A DNA stretch of 64,000 nt from Streptomyces platensis (lineage in GTDB: Bacteria > Actinomycetota > Actinomycetes > Streptomycetales > Streptomycetaceae). Each line of letters begins with the position of its first letter. Position 1 is the first letter of the stretch. A model generated the notes under the pieces. The model worked only from the letters and a program-made list of their open reading frames with translations. It had not been told where the DNA came from and did no database searches. A program made the position numbers and the translations under genes. The DNA is taken from the NCBI RefSeq assembly GCF_008704855.1, contig NZ_CP023691.1, positions 7,254,001 through 7,318,000 on the forward strand, read 5' to 3'. Shown piece by piece: positions 1-9,553 of this stretch.

Positions 1-980
<980 letters not shown>

Positions 981-981
<1 letters not shown>

Positions 982-2864
982 CACGCCACCTCCATGACAT
1001 CCAGGGCCGAGGACAGCACCTCGACCGCGTCGCAGCCCGTGAAGACGTAGGAGTCCACACCGGCCGCTGCGAATTCGTCCCGCCGCTCGCCCGGCTTGCC
1101 GGCCAGATGCACCCGCAGCGCACCCGCCGACTTCAGCGCGGCCGCCACGGCCGCCGCCTGCTCGCCGTACACCGCGTCGCTCGCACACAGACAGGCGATC
1201 CGCGCGCCACTGGCCGCGAACGCCTCGGCCACCGACTCGGCATCCACCGGCGCCGGCTCGGCCACCGTCTCGATACCGCCCGCCTGGAACAGATTGGCGG
1301 CGAATGCCACCCGCGCGGTGTGCGTCGCGACCGGGCCCAGCGCGGCGAGGAAGACCTTGGGGCGGGCACCGCTCGCCGCCAGCCGCGCATCGGAGCGTGC
1401 CCGCAGTTGCTCGAAGGCGTCGTCCCTGCGCACCCGCGGCAGCCCTCCGCCGATCGGCGCGGGCGCCGGCTCGCGGTGCACCGGCGGCTCGGCGAGATGC
1501 GGGAACTCGCTGACACCGGTGACCGGTTCGCGCCGGTGCGCGAGGTCCTCGGAACGGCGCTCCCAGGTGTCGGCCAGCCGGCCGGCGATCATCCCGGAGC
1601 GCAGTGCCGCGGCCTGGCCGCCGGCCCCCTCGATCTCCTGGAACCACGCCCAGGCGGCCCGGGCCAGCTCATCGGTGAGGTTCTCCACGTACCAGGAGCC
1701 GCCCGCCGGGTCGATCACCTTCGACAGATGCGACTCCTCCAGCAGCACGGACTGGGTGTTGCGGGCGATCCGCCGCGCGAACGCGTCGGGCAGGCCCAGC
1801 GCGGCGTCGAACGGCAGCACCGTCACCGCGTCGGCGCCCCCCACGCCCGCGGACAGACCGGCGACCGTGGTGCGCAGCATGTTCACCCACGGGTCCCGAC
1901 GGGTCATCATCACCGTGGAGGTGACCGCGTGCTGGCGCTGCGCGGACGCGGCGGGGGAGGCCCCGCACACCTCGGCGACCCGCGCCCACAGCCGGCGGGC
2001 CGCCCGCAGCTTGGCGATCGTCAGGAACTGGTCCGCGGTGGCGGCATAGCGGAACTCCAGCTGCCGGCAGGCGTCGTCGATGCCGAGGCCGGATCCGGTC
2101 AGCTGCCGCAGATAGGCGACGCCGGTGGCCAGCGAGGTGCCCAGCTCCTCGGCGGCCGAACCGCCCGCCTCGTGGTACGGCAGCGCGTCGACGGCCAGCG
2201 CGCGCACACCGGGTGCCTCGGCGGCGCAGCGTGCGGCCATCCGGGCGGCCGACTCCAACTGGAGGCGCAGCTTGGCGTCATCACCCGTACGGGCCAGCAG
2301 ACCGAGCGGGTCGGCGCCCAGGCAGCCGGCCGCCTCACGCAGCGGCGCACCGGACGCGGTGTAAAGCCGCAGCAACTCCTCGGCGGCCGCCGCGAAATCG
2401 GCCCCCGCGTCCAGCACCACCGCGGCCAGGTCCAGATAGACCCCCCGCAGCGCCTGCTCCAGCCCGGCCACCGGCACCCCGCCGTCACCGACGGTCAGCC
2501 AGACCGAGGTGACGCCGTTCTCCAGATCGGCCAGCACCGATTCATTGGCCCGCTGGGGATCGGTGTGGACATGGCGCTGGCGTACGTCCCACCCGGCGAC
2601 GGTCGTGCCCTCGGGCCGGCCGGCCCGTACGAAGGGCGGAAAGCCCGGGTGGCCCAGGGCGGCCGTACCGTCCTCGGCGGTGTAGAGCGGGCGGACGCGG
2701 ATGCCGTCCTGGAGATCGGTGGCGAGCGCGTCCTCGGCGGCGGGGCCCGTTGCTTCTGCGACGCCCGATTTGCGCAGCACACCTTCGACGAGGCGGTGCC
2801 ACTGTGCGCGGTCGGCATCCGGGAAGGCTGCGGCCAGGGGGAGTTCGGGGGACTCGGCGGTCAT
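981..2864 (-). CDS. mutA: Methylmalonyl-CoA mutase small (non-catalytic) subunit
   Basis: This 627-aa protein is the alpha subunit partner of MutB in the heterodimeric mutase of actinobacteria. It has the mutase barrel over roughly residues 40-480 (for example GGSWYVENLTDELARAAW) and a C-terminal flavodoxin-like region. The B12-ligand motif DxHxxG is not present there (GPVATHTAR stands in the equivalent place), as expected for a subunit that does not bind cobalamin. The start at 2864 has no clear ribosome site, but a TAGCCT -10-like box ends six bases before the ATG, suggesting a leaderless transcript. It is followed directly by mutB. Confidence 0.95.
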
Positions 2865-2890
2865 GGCAGCAGGCTAGGCGAACGACCGTT

Positions 2891-2912
2891 AGCTGGAGCA
2901 GGGGCTCCAGCT
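2891..2912. promoter_or_regulatory. Perfect dyad upstream of mutA
   Basis: AGCTGGAGC and GCTCCAGCT form a perfect 9-base inverted repeat around a 4-base loop, 27 bases upstream of the mutA start. A smaller palindrome (AACGGTCGTT-like, 2881-2890) follows on the mutA side, then the TAGCCT box. The dyad sits where an operator next to the mutA promoter would be expected. If the mutA transcript is leaderless the dyad is not transcribed with it, which favours a protein-binding site over an RNA hairpin. The regulator is unknown. Confidence 0.45.
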
Positions 2913-3085
2913 GTGACGTTGCACTCGTTGACCGTGCAGAAATGTTGATATCCATGGGCCGGATGGGGCAGGTGGGACGGGTCGCCCCTATCGCGCGAAG
3001 TCATCCGGTGACCTACGGGACGTGTCCGCCCGGGGCGTCGGCGCAGGTTCAGTACGGTGGGCGCGGCACCCGACCGAGGAGCGCG

Positions 3086-4357
3086 ATGCCCAAGGCGCCG
3101 TTGACCCGCACCGTGACCGTCGCCACGTTGCTGCTGGCCGTCGCCGCGCTCGTCTGGGTGCTGCCGCGGACCGCCGCCCCCGGCCACGCCGCCACCTGCG
3201 GACGCCGGATCGCCTCCTGGACCCCCGATTCCCGGCATACCGCAGAATTCGCCCGATACGGCAATGACAACGCCCGGGTCGACGACTGGACCGGCGGTGA
3301 CGGCACCCACGCGGTGCGTCTGCCCGACGGCCGGACGCTCTGGCTCTTCTCCGACACCTTCCTCGACCGGATCCAGGAACCGCCCAATCCGCAAGGGGGG
3401 CACCGCCGTTGGCGCACCGCCGACACCGGCGGCACCCCGTTCCTGCGGCACAACTCCGCCGTGGTGATGTCCCGTTCGGGCCGGCTGGAGCGCACCCTGA
3501 CCGGCGGGGCCGCGGCCGCCCCCGGACCGTTCTTCCCCGACCCGCCCGGCGGCGGCTGGCGCTGGCCGGTCCGCGCGAGCGTGGAGCCCCGCGGGCCGGG
3601 ATCGGACCGGAAAGTGGTCCGTGTCCTGCTGTGGAACCGCGTCCCCGGCACCGGACCGTGGATCTTCGGCATGCCGCACAGCACCGAGGTCGCCACGCTC
3701 TCCCTCCCCGGCCTGCGCCTGGAAGGCATCACCGAGGCCGTCGCTCCGACCTCCGCCGACCCGGGCCGGCGCGTTCTCTACGGCGCGGCGGCGGTCCGCG
3801 ACGGCGGCTGGACCTATGTCTTCGGCAGCGACGACCCGCCGTCGGCACCCGCCTCCAGCGCTTATCTCGCACGGGTTCCGGCCGGGCGGCTCGGGGACCG
3901 CGGAAGCTGGCGGTTCTGGGACGGCGCCCAGTGGCAGCGGCGGGCCGGGCGGGCCCGCCCGGTGCTGCGGGACGGCGGGCCGCGCGGCGTCGGCACCGCC
4001 TTCACCGTCGTCCGCGACGGCCCCGCCTGGGTGCTGATCACCATGGACACCGGGGGCGGCGGCACGGCCGGGATGCGGGCCCTCACCAGCTACTGGTCCT
4101 GCTCACCCCGCGGCCCCTGGCACGGGCCGAACGGCCGGCTCACCCCGCCCCGCCCACCGGCCGCCGACCCCCAGCACCTCGCGGTCTACAACCCGCAGGC
4201 GCACCCCGAATTCACCGCCGACGGCGCATTGCTGCTCAGCTACGACATCAACTGGCTCGGCCCGCCCGGCGTCCCGGCCGATTCCCGCCTCAACGGCGAT
4301 GTGGACCTGTACCGGCCGCGGTTCCTGCGGGTACGGCTGGGCCCCGTCGGGCCGTGA
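3086..4357 (+). CDS. Secreted DUF4185 domain protein
   Basis: A 423-aa protein with an N-terminal signal peptide (MPKAPLTRTVTVATLLLAVA, cleavage probably after GHAA) followed by a DUF4185 domain spanning most of the chain. Motifs such as DGRTLWLFSDTFLD, FLRHNSAVV and SYDINW are typical of this five-bladed-propeller-like family, related in fold to some glycoside hydrolases; no enzymatic activity is established. The ATG at 3086 is preceded by GAGGAGCGCG. It stands alone on the plus strand between mutA and a convergent DnaJC28-like gene. Confidence 0.85.
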   Translation: MPKAPLTRTVTVATLLLAVAALVWVLPRTAAPGHAATCGRRIASWTPDSRHTAEFARYGNDNARVDDWTGGDGTHAVRLPDGRTLWLFSDTFLDRIQEPPNPQGGHRRWRTADTGGTPFLRHNSAVVMSRSGRLERTLTGGAAAAPGPFFPDPPGGGWRWPVRASVEPRGPGSDRKVVRVLLWNRVPGTGPWIFGMPHSTEVATLSLPGLRLEGITEAVAPTSADPGRRVLYGAAAVRDGGWTYVFGSDDPPSAPASSAYLARVPAGRLGDRGSWRFWDGAQWQRRAGRARPVLRDGGPRGVGTAFTVVRDGPAWVLITMDTGGGGTAGMRALTSYWSCSPRGPWHGPNGRLTPPRPPAADPQHLAVYNPQAHPEFTADGALLLSYDINWLGPPGVPADSRLNGDVDLYRPRFLRVRLGPVGP

Positions 4358-4379
4358 GCCGGGCAAGAGTCCGTCCTCG

Positions 4380-4781
4380 TCAACTCCCGTGCTGCTCCCG
4401 CCACTTACGGGCCACCTCGTCGATATCGAACGGTACGAGGTTCAGCGGAGGGCCTTCGAGCGGGGTGCGCAGCGCCGCGCGGATGCGCTCATTGAGCGGC
4501 GTCAGGATGCGGCGCAGGGCCGTCTCGGTGGGAGCGGCGGCCGCGGCCTCCAGGGCGTCCTCCGCCTCCTTGCGCAGGGCGAGGCTCGGCGGCAGGTAGG
4601 AGAGGTGCTCCCGGCTCATCTTGTCCTTGATCCACCACATCTCGTCATACGGCTGATCGAGGTGGGGGAGGGGTTTCCCGGCGCCCGGGAGGCCGGCGAA
4701 GTCGCCGCGCTCGGTCGCCTCGCGGATCTGCTTGTCGATCCAGCTCTCGAAGGTGACACCGGGGGGTTTGCGCTCGGTCAT
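4380..4781 (-). CDS. DnaJC28-like protein (DUF1992)
   Basis: A 133-aa cytosolic protein covering the DUF1992 domain found in DnaJ homologue subfamily C member 28. Diagnostic stretches are FESWIDKQIREA, GAGKPLPH and EMWWIKDKM near the N terminus. There is no J domain, as is usual for bacterial members, and the function is unknown. The start at 4781 follows GGGAGA at good spacing; a longer reading frame reaching 4952 exists but overlaps the neighbouring lipoprotein gene and lacks family similarity. Confidence 0.85.
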   Translation of the reverse strand: MTERKPPGVTFESWIDKQIREATERGDFAGLPGAGKPLPHLDQPYDEMWWIKDKMSREHLSYLPPSLALRKEAEDALEAAAAAPTETALRRILTPLNERIRAALRTPLEGPPLNLVPFDIDEVARKWREQHGS

Positions 4782-4902
4782 CGCGTGCGTCTCCCGAGGG
4801 TTCAGGGCCGGTCGGCCGCTCTTCTCCGGACGTGTGCGGGCAGGTGGCTGCCTGCTTTCACGGTAGCGCGGCGCCGGGCTGTGAGGGGCGGTCCCTGGCG
4901 GT

Positions 4903-5577
4903 TCAGCCGGTCGGGTCCGGCTCCGCGGCGGACCCGCCGGTGCCGGAATCACCCGTGTCCGGCCGCTGCGTAGCGGACGGCGCGGTGGGGGTCGGGCTCG
5001 GCTCGACGACGGGGAAGGCGTTGTTGCCGCCGCACACCATCGGGCCGACCCGGCCGGCCTTGCCCACGATCATCACGGCGACCTGCCCCGCCGGCTTGTC
5101 CCCCGGCACCCGGGCGTTGGCCGCGGTGCACACCAGCTGGTTCAGCGAGGCGGAGTCCAGCAGCTCGACGCCCACCCGCACGTTGATCACCACGGCGCCC
5201 TCGCGGGTCTCGGCGGACGGCAGGCCGAGGAACTTCGGCAGCACACTGGTCAGGCCGCGCATCCGCTCCGCGTGGTTCGGGCCCTTCATGAGCAGCTGGA
5301 GGGCCGTGTCCGGGTCGACCGGCGTCTTCGCCGGCCGGGTCGCGGAGCGCAGCCCGGACGGCCCGTAGAAGAACAGCTGGACATCGGCCTCGGGCTGGCC
5401 CGGCGACTTCATGCCACTGGCGGGTTCACCGGCGTCGATGACATCGGTGGGCGCGATACCGCAGCCGGCCAGCGCCCCGGACAGCGCGGCCGCCAGCGCC
5501 CCGGTGAGGGCACCGCCCAGGACGAGCCGCCGGGCCCGCACCGTACGCAGGGCCTTCAGGGCGTTCATGGCGCTCAT
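4903..5577 (-). CDS. GerMN-domain lipoprotein coupled to a sensor kinase
   Basis: A 224-aa lipoprotein: a basic and hydrophobic N terminus ends in the lipobox LAGC near residue 39, so the mature protein should be anchored outside the membrane. The body (about residues 65-185) resembles the GerMN fold, as in LpqB, with DTALQLLMKGPN and a central VVINVRVGVELLDSASLNQL; the C-terminal tail is Pro/Thr/Ser-rich. Its ATG overlaps the kinase stop by four bases (ATGA), so it is the third gene of the regulator-kinase-lipoprotein operon. An accessory or modulating role for the kinase is inferred from this coupling. Confidence 0.85.
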   Translation of the reverse strand: MSAMNALKALRTVRARRLVLGGALTGALAAALSGALAGCGIAPTDVIDAGEPASGMKSPGQPEADVQLFFYGPSGLRSATRPAKTPVDPDTALQLLMKGPNHAERMRGLTSVLPKFLGLPSAETREGAVVINVRVGVELLDSASLNQLVCTAANARVPGDKPAGQVAVMIVGKAGRVGPMVCGGNNAFPVVEPSPTPTAPSATQRPDTGDSGTGGSAAEPDPTG

Positions 5578-7172
5578 ACGAGGTTCTCTTTTCCGGCTTC
5601 GGGACGTGCGCCGTCCGGGTTGTCGTCCGCGGTCTCCCCGGCCGCCCAGGCGCCGTCCGGCGGGCCGTCCGCCTCCCCGGCCGCCGCCCCGGCGGTCTCG
5701 CCCTGGCGCAACGGCAGATCCACCGTGAACACCGCACCGGCCTCCGGGGAGTTGGCCGCGCGCATGACGCCGCCGTGCAGCCGTACGTTCTCCATCGCGA
5801 TGGCCAGACCCAGGCCGCTGCCCTCCGAGCGGGCGCGGGCGGAGTCCGCCTTGTAGAAGCGCTCGAAGACATGCGGCAGGACCTCGGGGTCGATACCGGG
5901 CCCGCTGTCGGAGATCTCGATCAGCAGCCGGTCCGCGCCCGGCTCCGGGGTGTGCAGCCGCACCCGGACCGGCTCGCCGCCGTGGTGCAGGGCATTGCCG
6001 ACCAGGTTGGCGACCACCACATCGAGCCGCCGCGGATCGAGCCGGGCCCGTACGCCGGCCGGCAGCTCCGCCGTCACCCGCTTCTGCCAGGCCCTGGCCT
6101 GAAGGGTCTTGCGGATGGTCTCGGCGACGTCCACCTCGTCGAGATGCAGCGCCGCGGCTCCCGCGTCGAACCGCGAGACCTCCATCAGATCCTCCACCAT
6201 CCGCGCCAGCTTCCCGGTCTCCTGGCTGATCAGCCGGACGGCGGAGGCGGTGTCGGGGTCGAGGGAGTCGGCGTCCTCGTCGAGCACGTCGGTGACCGCG
6301 GTCATCGCCGCGAGCGGCGTCCGCAGCTCGTGCGAGACATCGGCCGCGAACCGCCGGGCGTTGGACTCCAGCCGGCGCAGCTCGGCCATGCTCTCCTCCA
6401 GCCGGGCCGCCATGTCGTTGAACGTCCGGGACAGATCGGCGAGTTCATCGGCGCCCTTGACCTCCAGCCGGGTGTCCAGCTTGCCCTCGGCGATCCGCCC
6501 GGCGGCCTGCCGCAGCCCCCGTACCGGCCGGAGCACCCCGCGCGCGGCGAGCAGCGCCGGGATCACGGTCAGTACCAGCACCGGCAGCGCACCCCGCTGG
6601 GCGGCGCTCACCAGCGCCTCGACATTGGACTCCTCGGCGCTCAGCGGAAGCTGGGCATAGACGGACAGCGCGGAGGCCTTGCCGTCGGTCTGCCGCACCG
6701 GCATCCCGATCAGCAGCCACGGGTCCCCGCCGCGGTCCACCCGCTGGAAGGCCGGCACATGGCGCTTCTCCACCGACCCCTTGAGGCCGGCCGGTATCAC
6801 GACATCGCCGCGCAGACTCCCGTCGCCGCTGTCCCGCACACCGCTGTAATGCACCGAAATATCCCATTCCCGGGACTTCCCGGAACGCTCCAGCTGGACC
6901 CGGAAAGAATCCAGATCGGCCTGCGACGGCGGCACCGGGAGCTCGGGAGCCAGCGAATTGACCTGCGCCCGCAGATCGTTGACGGCGATGTCCTGGGAGC
7001 GCTGGAGGATCGCGTTACGCGCCTCCTGGTAGGTCAGCAGCGCGGTGGTCAGCGCACTGACGGCGGCCACCACCAGGAATCCCACCACGAGCCGGGCCCG
7101 CAGCCCACGCAGCAGCTGGGGGTTCCCGCGCCCGAGGCGGGGGAGGTCCGTCCAGCGGCGGGGGCGCTTCAC
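5574..7172 (-). CDS. Two-component sensor histidine kinase (HAMP, EnvZ/OmpR type)
   Basis: A 532-aa membrane kinase that should phosphorylate the response regulator encoded just upstream. It shows a transmembrane helix at about 28-47, an extracytoplasmic sensor of about 145 residues, a second helix at about 195-213, a HAMP linker, the phosphoacceptor H281 in SHELRTPL, and an ATPase domain with N-box NLVGNALHHGG, DSGPGID and GSGLGLAIA. The tail is acidic and probably disordered. The GTG at 7172 was chosen because it overlaps the regulator stop as GTGA. The architecture resembles AfsQ2 and MtrB, but the identity is not settled. Confidence 0.93.
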   Translation of the reverse strand: MKRPRRWTDLPRLGRGNPQLLRGLRARLVVGFLVVAAVSALTTALLTYQEARNAILQRSQDIAVNDLRAQVNSLAPELPVPPSQADLDSFRVQLERSGKSREWDISVHYSGVRDSGDGSLRGDVVIPAGLKGSVEKRHVPAFQRVDRGGDPWLLIGMPVRQTDGKASALSVYAQLPLSAEESNVEALVSAAQRGALPVLVLTVIPALLAARGVLRPVRGLRQAAGRIAEGKLDTRLEVKGADELADLSRTFNDMAARLEESMAELRRLESNARRFAADVSHELRTPLAAMTAVTDVLDEDADSLDPDTASAVRLISQETGKLARMVEDLMEVSRFDAGAAALHLDEVDVAETIRKTLQARAWQKRVTAELPAGVRARLDPRRLDVVVANLVGNALHHGGEPVRVRLHTPEPGADRLLIEISDSGPGIDPEVLPHVFERFYKADSARARSEGSGLGLAIAMENVRLHGGVMRAANSPEAGAVFTVDLPLRQGETAGAAAGEADGPPDGAWAAGETADDNPDGARPEAGKENLV

Positions 7173-7876
7173 AGGGGCCCGAAACGGTAGCCGAAACCGC
7201 GCACGGTCTGGACGTAACGGGGGCTGCGCGGGGTGTCCTCTATCTTCGTCCGCAGCCGCATGACACAGGCGTCGACCAGCCGCGCATCGCCGTGGTAGCT
7301 GTGCTCCCACACCTGCTCCAGCAGCTGCTGGCGGCTGAAGACCTGTCCCGGGGTGGCGGACAGGAACAGCAGCAGCTTCATCTCCGAGGGGGCCAGCGCC
7401 AGGTCCTGGCCGCCCTTGCCGACCACCAGGCCGGCGCGGTCTATGGCCAGTTCGCCGTACGTCTCCACCGGGGCGGGGCCCGGCTCGGCGGCGGCCGGTG
7501 CGCCCTCGGCCGGCAGCGCGGTACGGCGCAATACTGCACGGATGCGGGCTTCGAGGACCTCACCGCGGGCCGGCTTGACGATGTAGTCGTCGGCCCCGGC
7601 CTCCAGTCCGAGCACCACATCGAGGTCGTCGCCGCGGGCGGTGAGCATGATGATCGGCAGCTGCCGCTCGGCGCGGATCAGCCGGCAGACCTCGAAGCCG
7701 TCCTTGCCGGGGAGCATCAGATCCAGCAGCACGATGTCCGGCCGGAAGCCCGGCAGGACGTCCAGGCCCTCCTCGCCGCTGGCCGCGGCGGCCACTTCAT
7801 GACCGCGCCGCCGCAGCGCGAGGGTCACTCCGTCCCGTACGGCGGCGTCGTCCTCGATCAGAAGTACACGTGGCAT
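7169..7876 (-). CDS. OmpR-family response regulator
   Basis: A 235-aa DNA-binding regulator, first gene of the three-gene signalling operon. The receiver domain has the acidic pair ED at 9-10, phosphoacceptor D52 in LLDLMLPG, and K in YIVKP; the C-terminal winged helix is of the OmpR/PhoB type (SRQQLLEQVWEHSYHGDARL, VQTVRGFGYRF). It resembles AfsQ1 and MtrA of actinobacteria. The start at 7876 gives the standard MPRVLLIEDD N terminus; an in-frame ATG at 7900 is possible, and neither has a strong ribosome site. The polysaccharide deacetylase gene is divergent across 146 bases. Confidence 0.93.
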   Translation of the reverse strand: MPRVLLIEDDAAVRDGVTLALRRRGHEVAAAASGEEGLDVLPGFRPDIVLLDLMLPGKDGFEVCRLIRAERQLPIIMLTARGDDLDVVLGLEAGADDYIVKPARGEVLEARIRAVLRRTALPAEGAPAAAEPGPAPVETYGELAIDRAGLVVGKGGQDLALAPSEMKLLLFLSATPGQVFSRQQLLEQVWEHSYHGDARLVDACVMRLRTKIEDTPRSPRYVQTVRGFGYRFGPL

Positions 7877-8022
7877 GGGACCAGTATCAATAAGTTTCAT
7901 GATGGATCCGTAACAGGAGCAGCCTTCTCGATCTCTGACGCATCTTCCGTGGTGCAGGGCGGTGCGGATGCAGCACCCACCGCCGTCGGACCGCACACGC
8001 AGGTAAGAGGGACGGGATCGGG

Positions 8023-8787
8023 ATGGCACGGGGCTTCGGTAAAGAGAGCGGCATCATCGGGGTGGCCGCGGCGGCTGTTGTGGCGCTCGCAGCAGCGGGG
8101 ACGCTCGTCTTCTCCGGAGCCGGTACGGACTCCAGCGCGGCGGACGCCGCCAAACAACCCAAGAAGGCGTCCGGTGCCGCACCGGTCGACCCCTCGATCG
8201 TGCACGCCTCGGACCGCCCCGGCCGCAGCCTGAACATCACCATCGACGACGGCCCGGACCCGACCTGGACCCCGAAGGTGCTGGAGGTCCTCAAGAAGCA
8301 GAACGTCAAAGCGGTCTTCTGCATGATCGGCCCGCAGGCCAAGGCGCACCCGGACCTGGTCAAGCAGGTGGTGGCCGCGGGCCACAAGCTGTGCGACCAC
8401 ACCCTCGACCACGACACCGGGATGAATCACAAGTCCGAGAGCTTCCAGTCGCGGCAGATACTCGACGCACAGCAGATGATCGAGAACGCGGCGGGCGGCG
8501 CACAGGTCGAGTACTACCGTGCCCCCGGCGGCGCCTTCACGCCCTACAGCCGCAAGCTGGCCGCGGACCACGGCATGCGACCGCTGGGCTGGAACGTCGA
8601 CAGCAAGGACTTCGAGGGCGGCACCGTCGACATGATCGACGCCACGGTGCGCGCCGAACTCTCCAACGGCCCGACGGTCCTGTTCCACGACGGCGGCGGC
8701 GACCGCTCCCGGACCGTCGAATCGCTGGAGCGGCTGCTGCCGTGGATGAAGCAGCAGGGCTACGGATTCGGGTTCCCGAAGCGCTGA
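8023..8787 (+). CDS. Secreted polysaccharide deacetylase (NodB homology)
   Basis: A 254-aa protein with an N-terminal hydrophobic segment (about residues 11-32) that is either a signal peptide or an anchor, then a NodB/CE4 domain from about residue 65. The metal-dependent deacetylase motifs are visible: TIDDGPDPTWTP (motif 1, both Asp), CDHTLDHD (HxxxH-type motif 2), YRAPGG (motif 3) and VLFHDGGG near the C terminus. It should remove acetyl groups from peptidoglycan or chitin-like oligomers outside the cell. It is divergent from the two-component operon and ends at a strong terminator. Confidence 0.92.
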   Translation: MARGFGKESGIIGVAAAAVVALAAAGTLVFSGAGTDSSAADAAKQPKKASGAAPVDPSIVHASDRPGRSLNITIDDGPDPTWTPKVLEVLKKQNVKAVFCMIGPQAKAHPDLVKQVVAAGHKLCDHTLDHDTGMNHKSESFQSRQILDAQQMIENAAGGAQVEYYRAPGGAFTPYSRKLAADHGMRPLGWNVDSKDFEGGTVDMIDATVRAELSNGPTVLFHDGGGDRSRTVESLERLLPWMKQQGYGFGFPKR

Positions 8788-8801
8788 TGCGTGGCGGATG
8801 G

Positions 8802-8829
8802 ATCAGGGCGGCCTTCGGGCCGCCCTGAT
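8802..8829. terminator. Bidirectional hairpin terminator
   Basis: ATCAGGGCGGCC and GGCCGCCCTGAT form a perfect 12-base stem closed by a TTCG tetraloop. It lies between the convergent deacetylase and SsgA-like genes and can serve both. There is no long T run, as is common in Streptomyces. Confidence 0.85.
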
Positions 8830-8873
8830 TGACGTTTGGGGGGGCGACGGTGCCGCCGCCCCCTCGCACCGCC

Positions 8874-9287
8874 TTATGCCGCGCCGAACAACTCCGCGAG
8901 GCCGCGCTCCAGACCGAGGTAGGCCGGCTCGGCACCGGCGGGCACGGCCGCGTAGGAGCGGGTGAGGAACTGCCGTACGTCCGCGGTCCTCAACTGGACC
9001 ATGGCGACGCCCTCGTCCGCGTGGAACTCCATCACCGTGCGGTCCGGGCCGGACGGCCGCACCCGCACATCGCCCCGCCCGGCCGGCACCCGCAGCCCCT
9101 CGTCGAGCAGTTCGCGGGCGAACGCCCAGTCCACCGCCGAGCCGTCCAGCGAGATCTCCGGCGGGAAGGACATCCGTACGGCCAGCGGGTCGCTGGGCTG
9201 ATAGTGCAGTACCGCGGGTACCGCGTGCGGGCCGGAGGTGGTGGCGATGAGGCGGACCTGGACGGCTTGGTCGATGACGGGGTCCAT
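8874..9287 (-). CDS. SsgA-like sporulation/cell division protein (first copy)
   Basis: A 137-aa protein of the SsgA-like (SALP) family, which is confined to morphologically complex actinomycetes and steers septum placement, septal peptidoglycan and spore wall formation. Family features are PVIDQAVQVRLIAT at the N terminus, VDWAFARELLDEGLRVPAG and GDVRVRPSG in the middle. Length matches SsgA. The start follows GGGAG. A clear paralogue of the same length lies at 12665-13078 on the same strand, the two being separated by the PH-domain operon and its TetR gene. Which Ssg class it belongs to cannot be settled by eye. Confidence 0.9.
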   Translation of the reverse strand: MDPVIDQAVQVRLIATTSGPHAVPAVLHYQPSDPLAVRMSFPPEISLDGSAVDWAFARELLDEGLRVPAGRGDVRVRPSGPDRTVMEFHADEGVAMVQLRTADVRQFLTRSYAAVPAGAEPAYLGLERGLAELFGAA

Positions 9288-9553
9288 CGCGCTGCTCCCT
9301 CACGGCTGTCGGATCATGGGCAAAGGCTCGTCCAGTAGGACGGTGTGCCCAGCCTCGCCGTGCACGCGACATGAGTGTGAGGTATCTCATGTTGCGGTGC
9401 CGGCGGTTTCATGCCGCGTCCAGGCGTGTGTGCAGGTCACGCCGCCTCCGGGCGGGAGTGGGCCAGCTGACCCGGCTGCCGCCCGGAGGTGGTGGTCGCC
9501 CCGGTGGTCCAACTGCCCGGCAGATGCCGGGCGTTCCTGTGACGACCGCCCCC

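Noticed and set aside
1107..2948. Long plus-strand open frame opposite mutA
   Set aside because: It is the antisense shadow of a well-recognised gene; its codons lack the third-position GC pattern and the product is Arg/Gly-rich with no domain.
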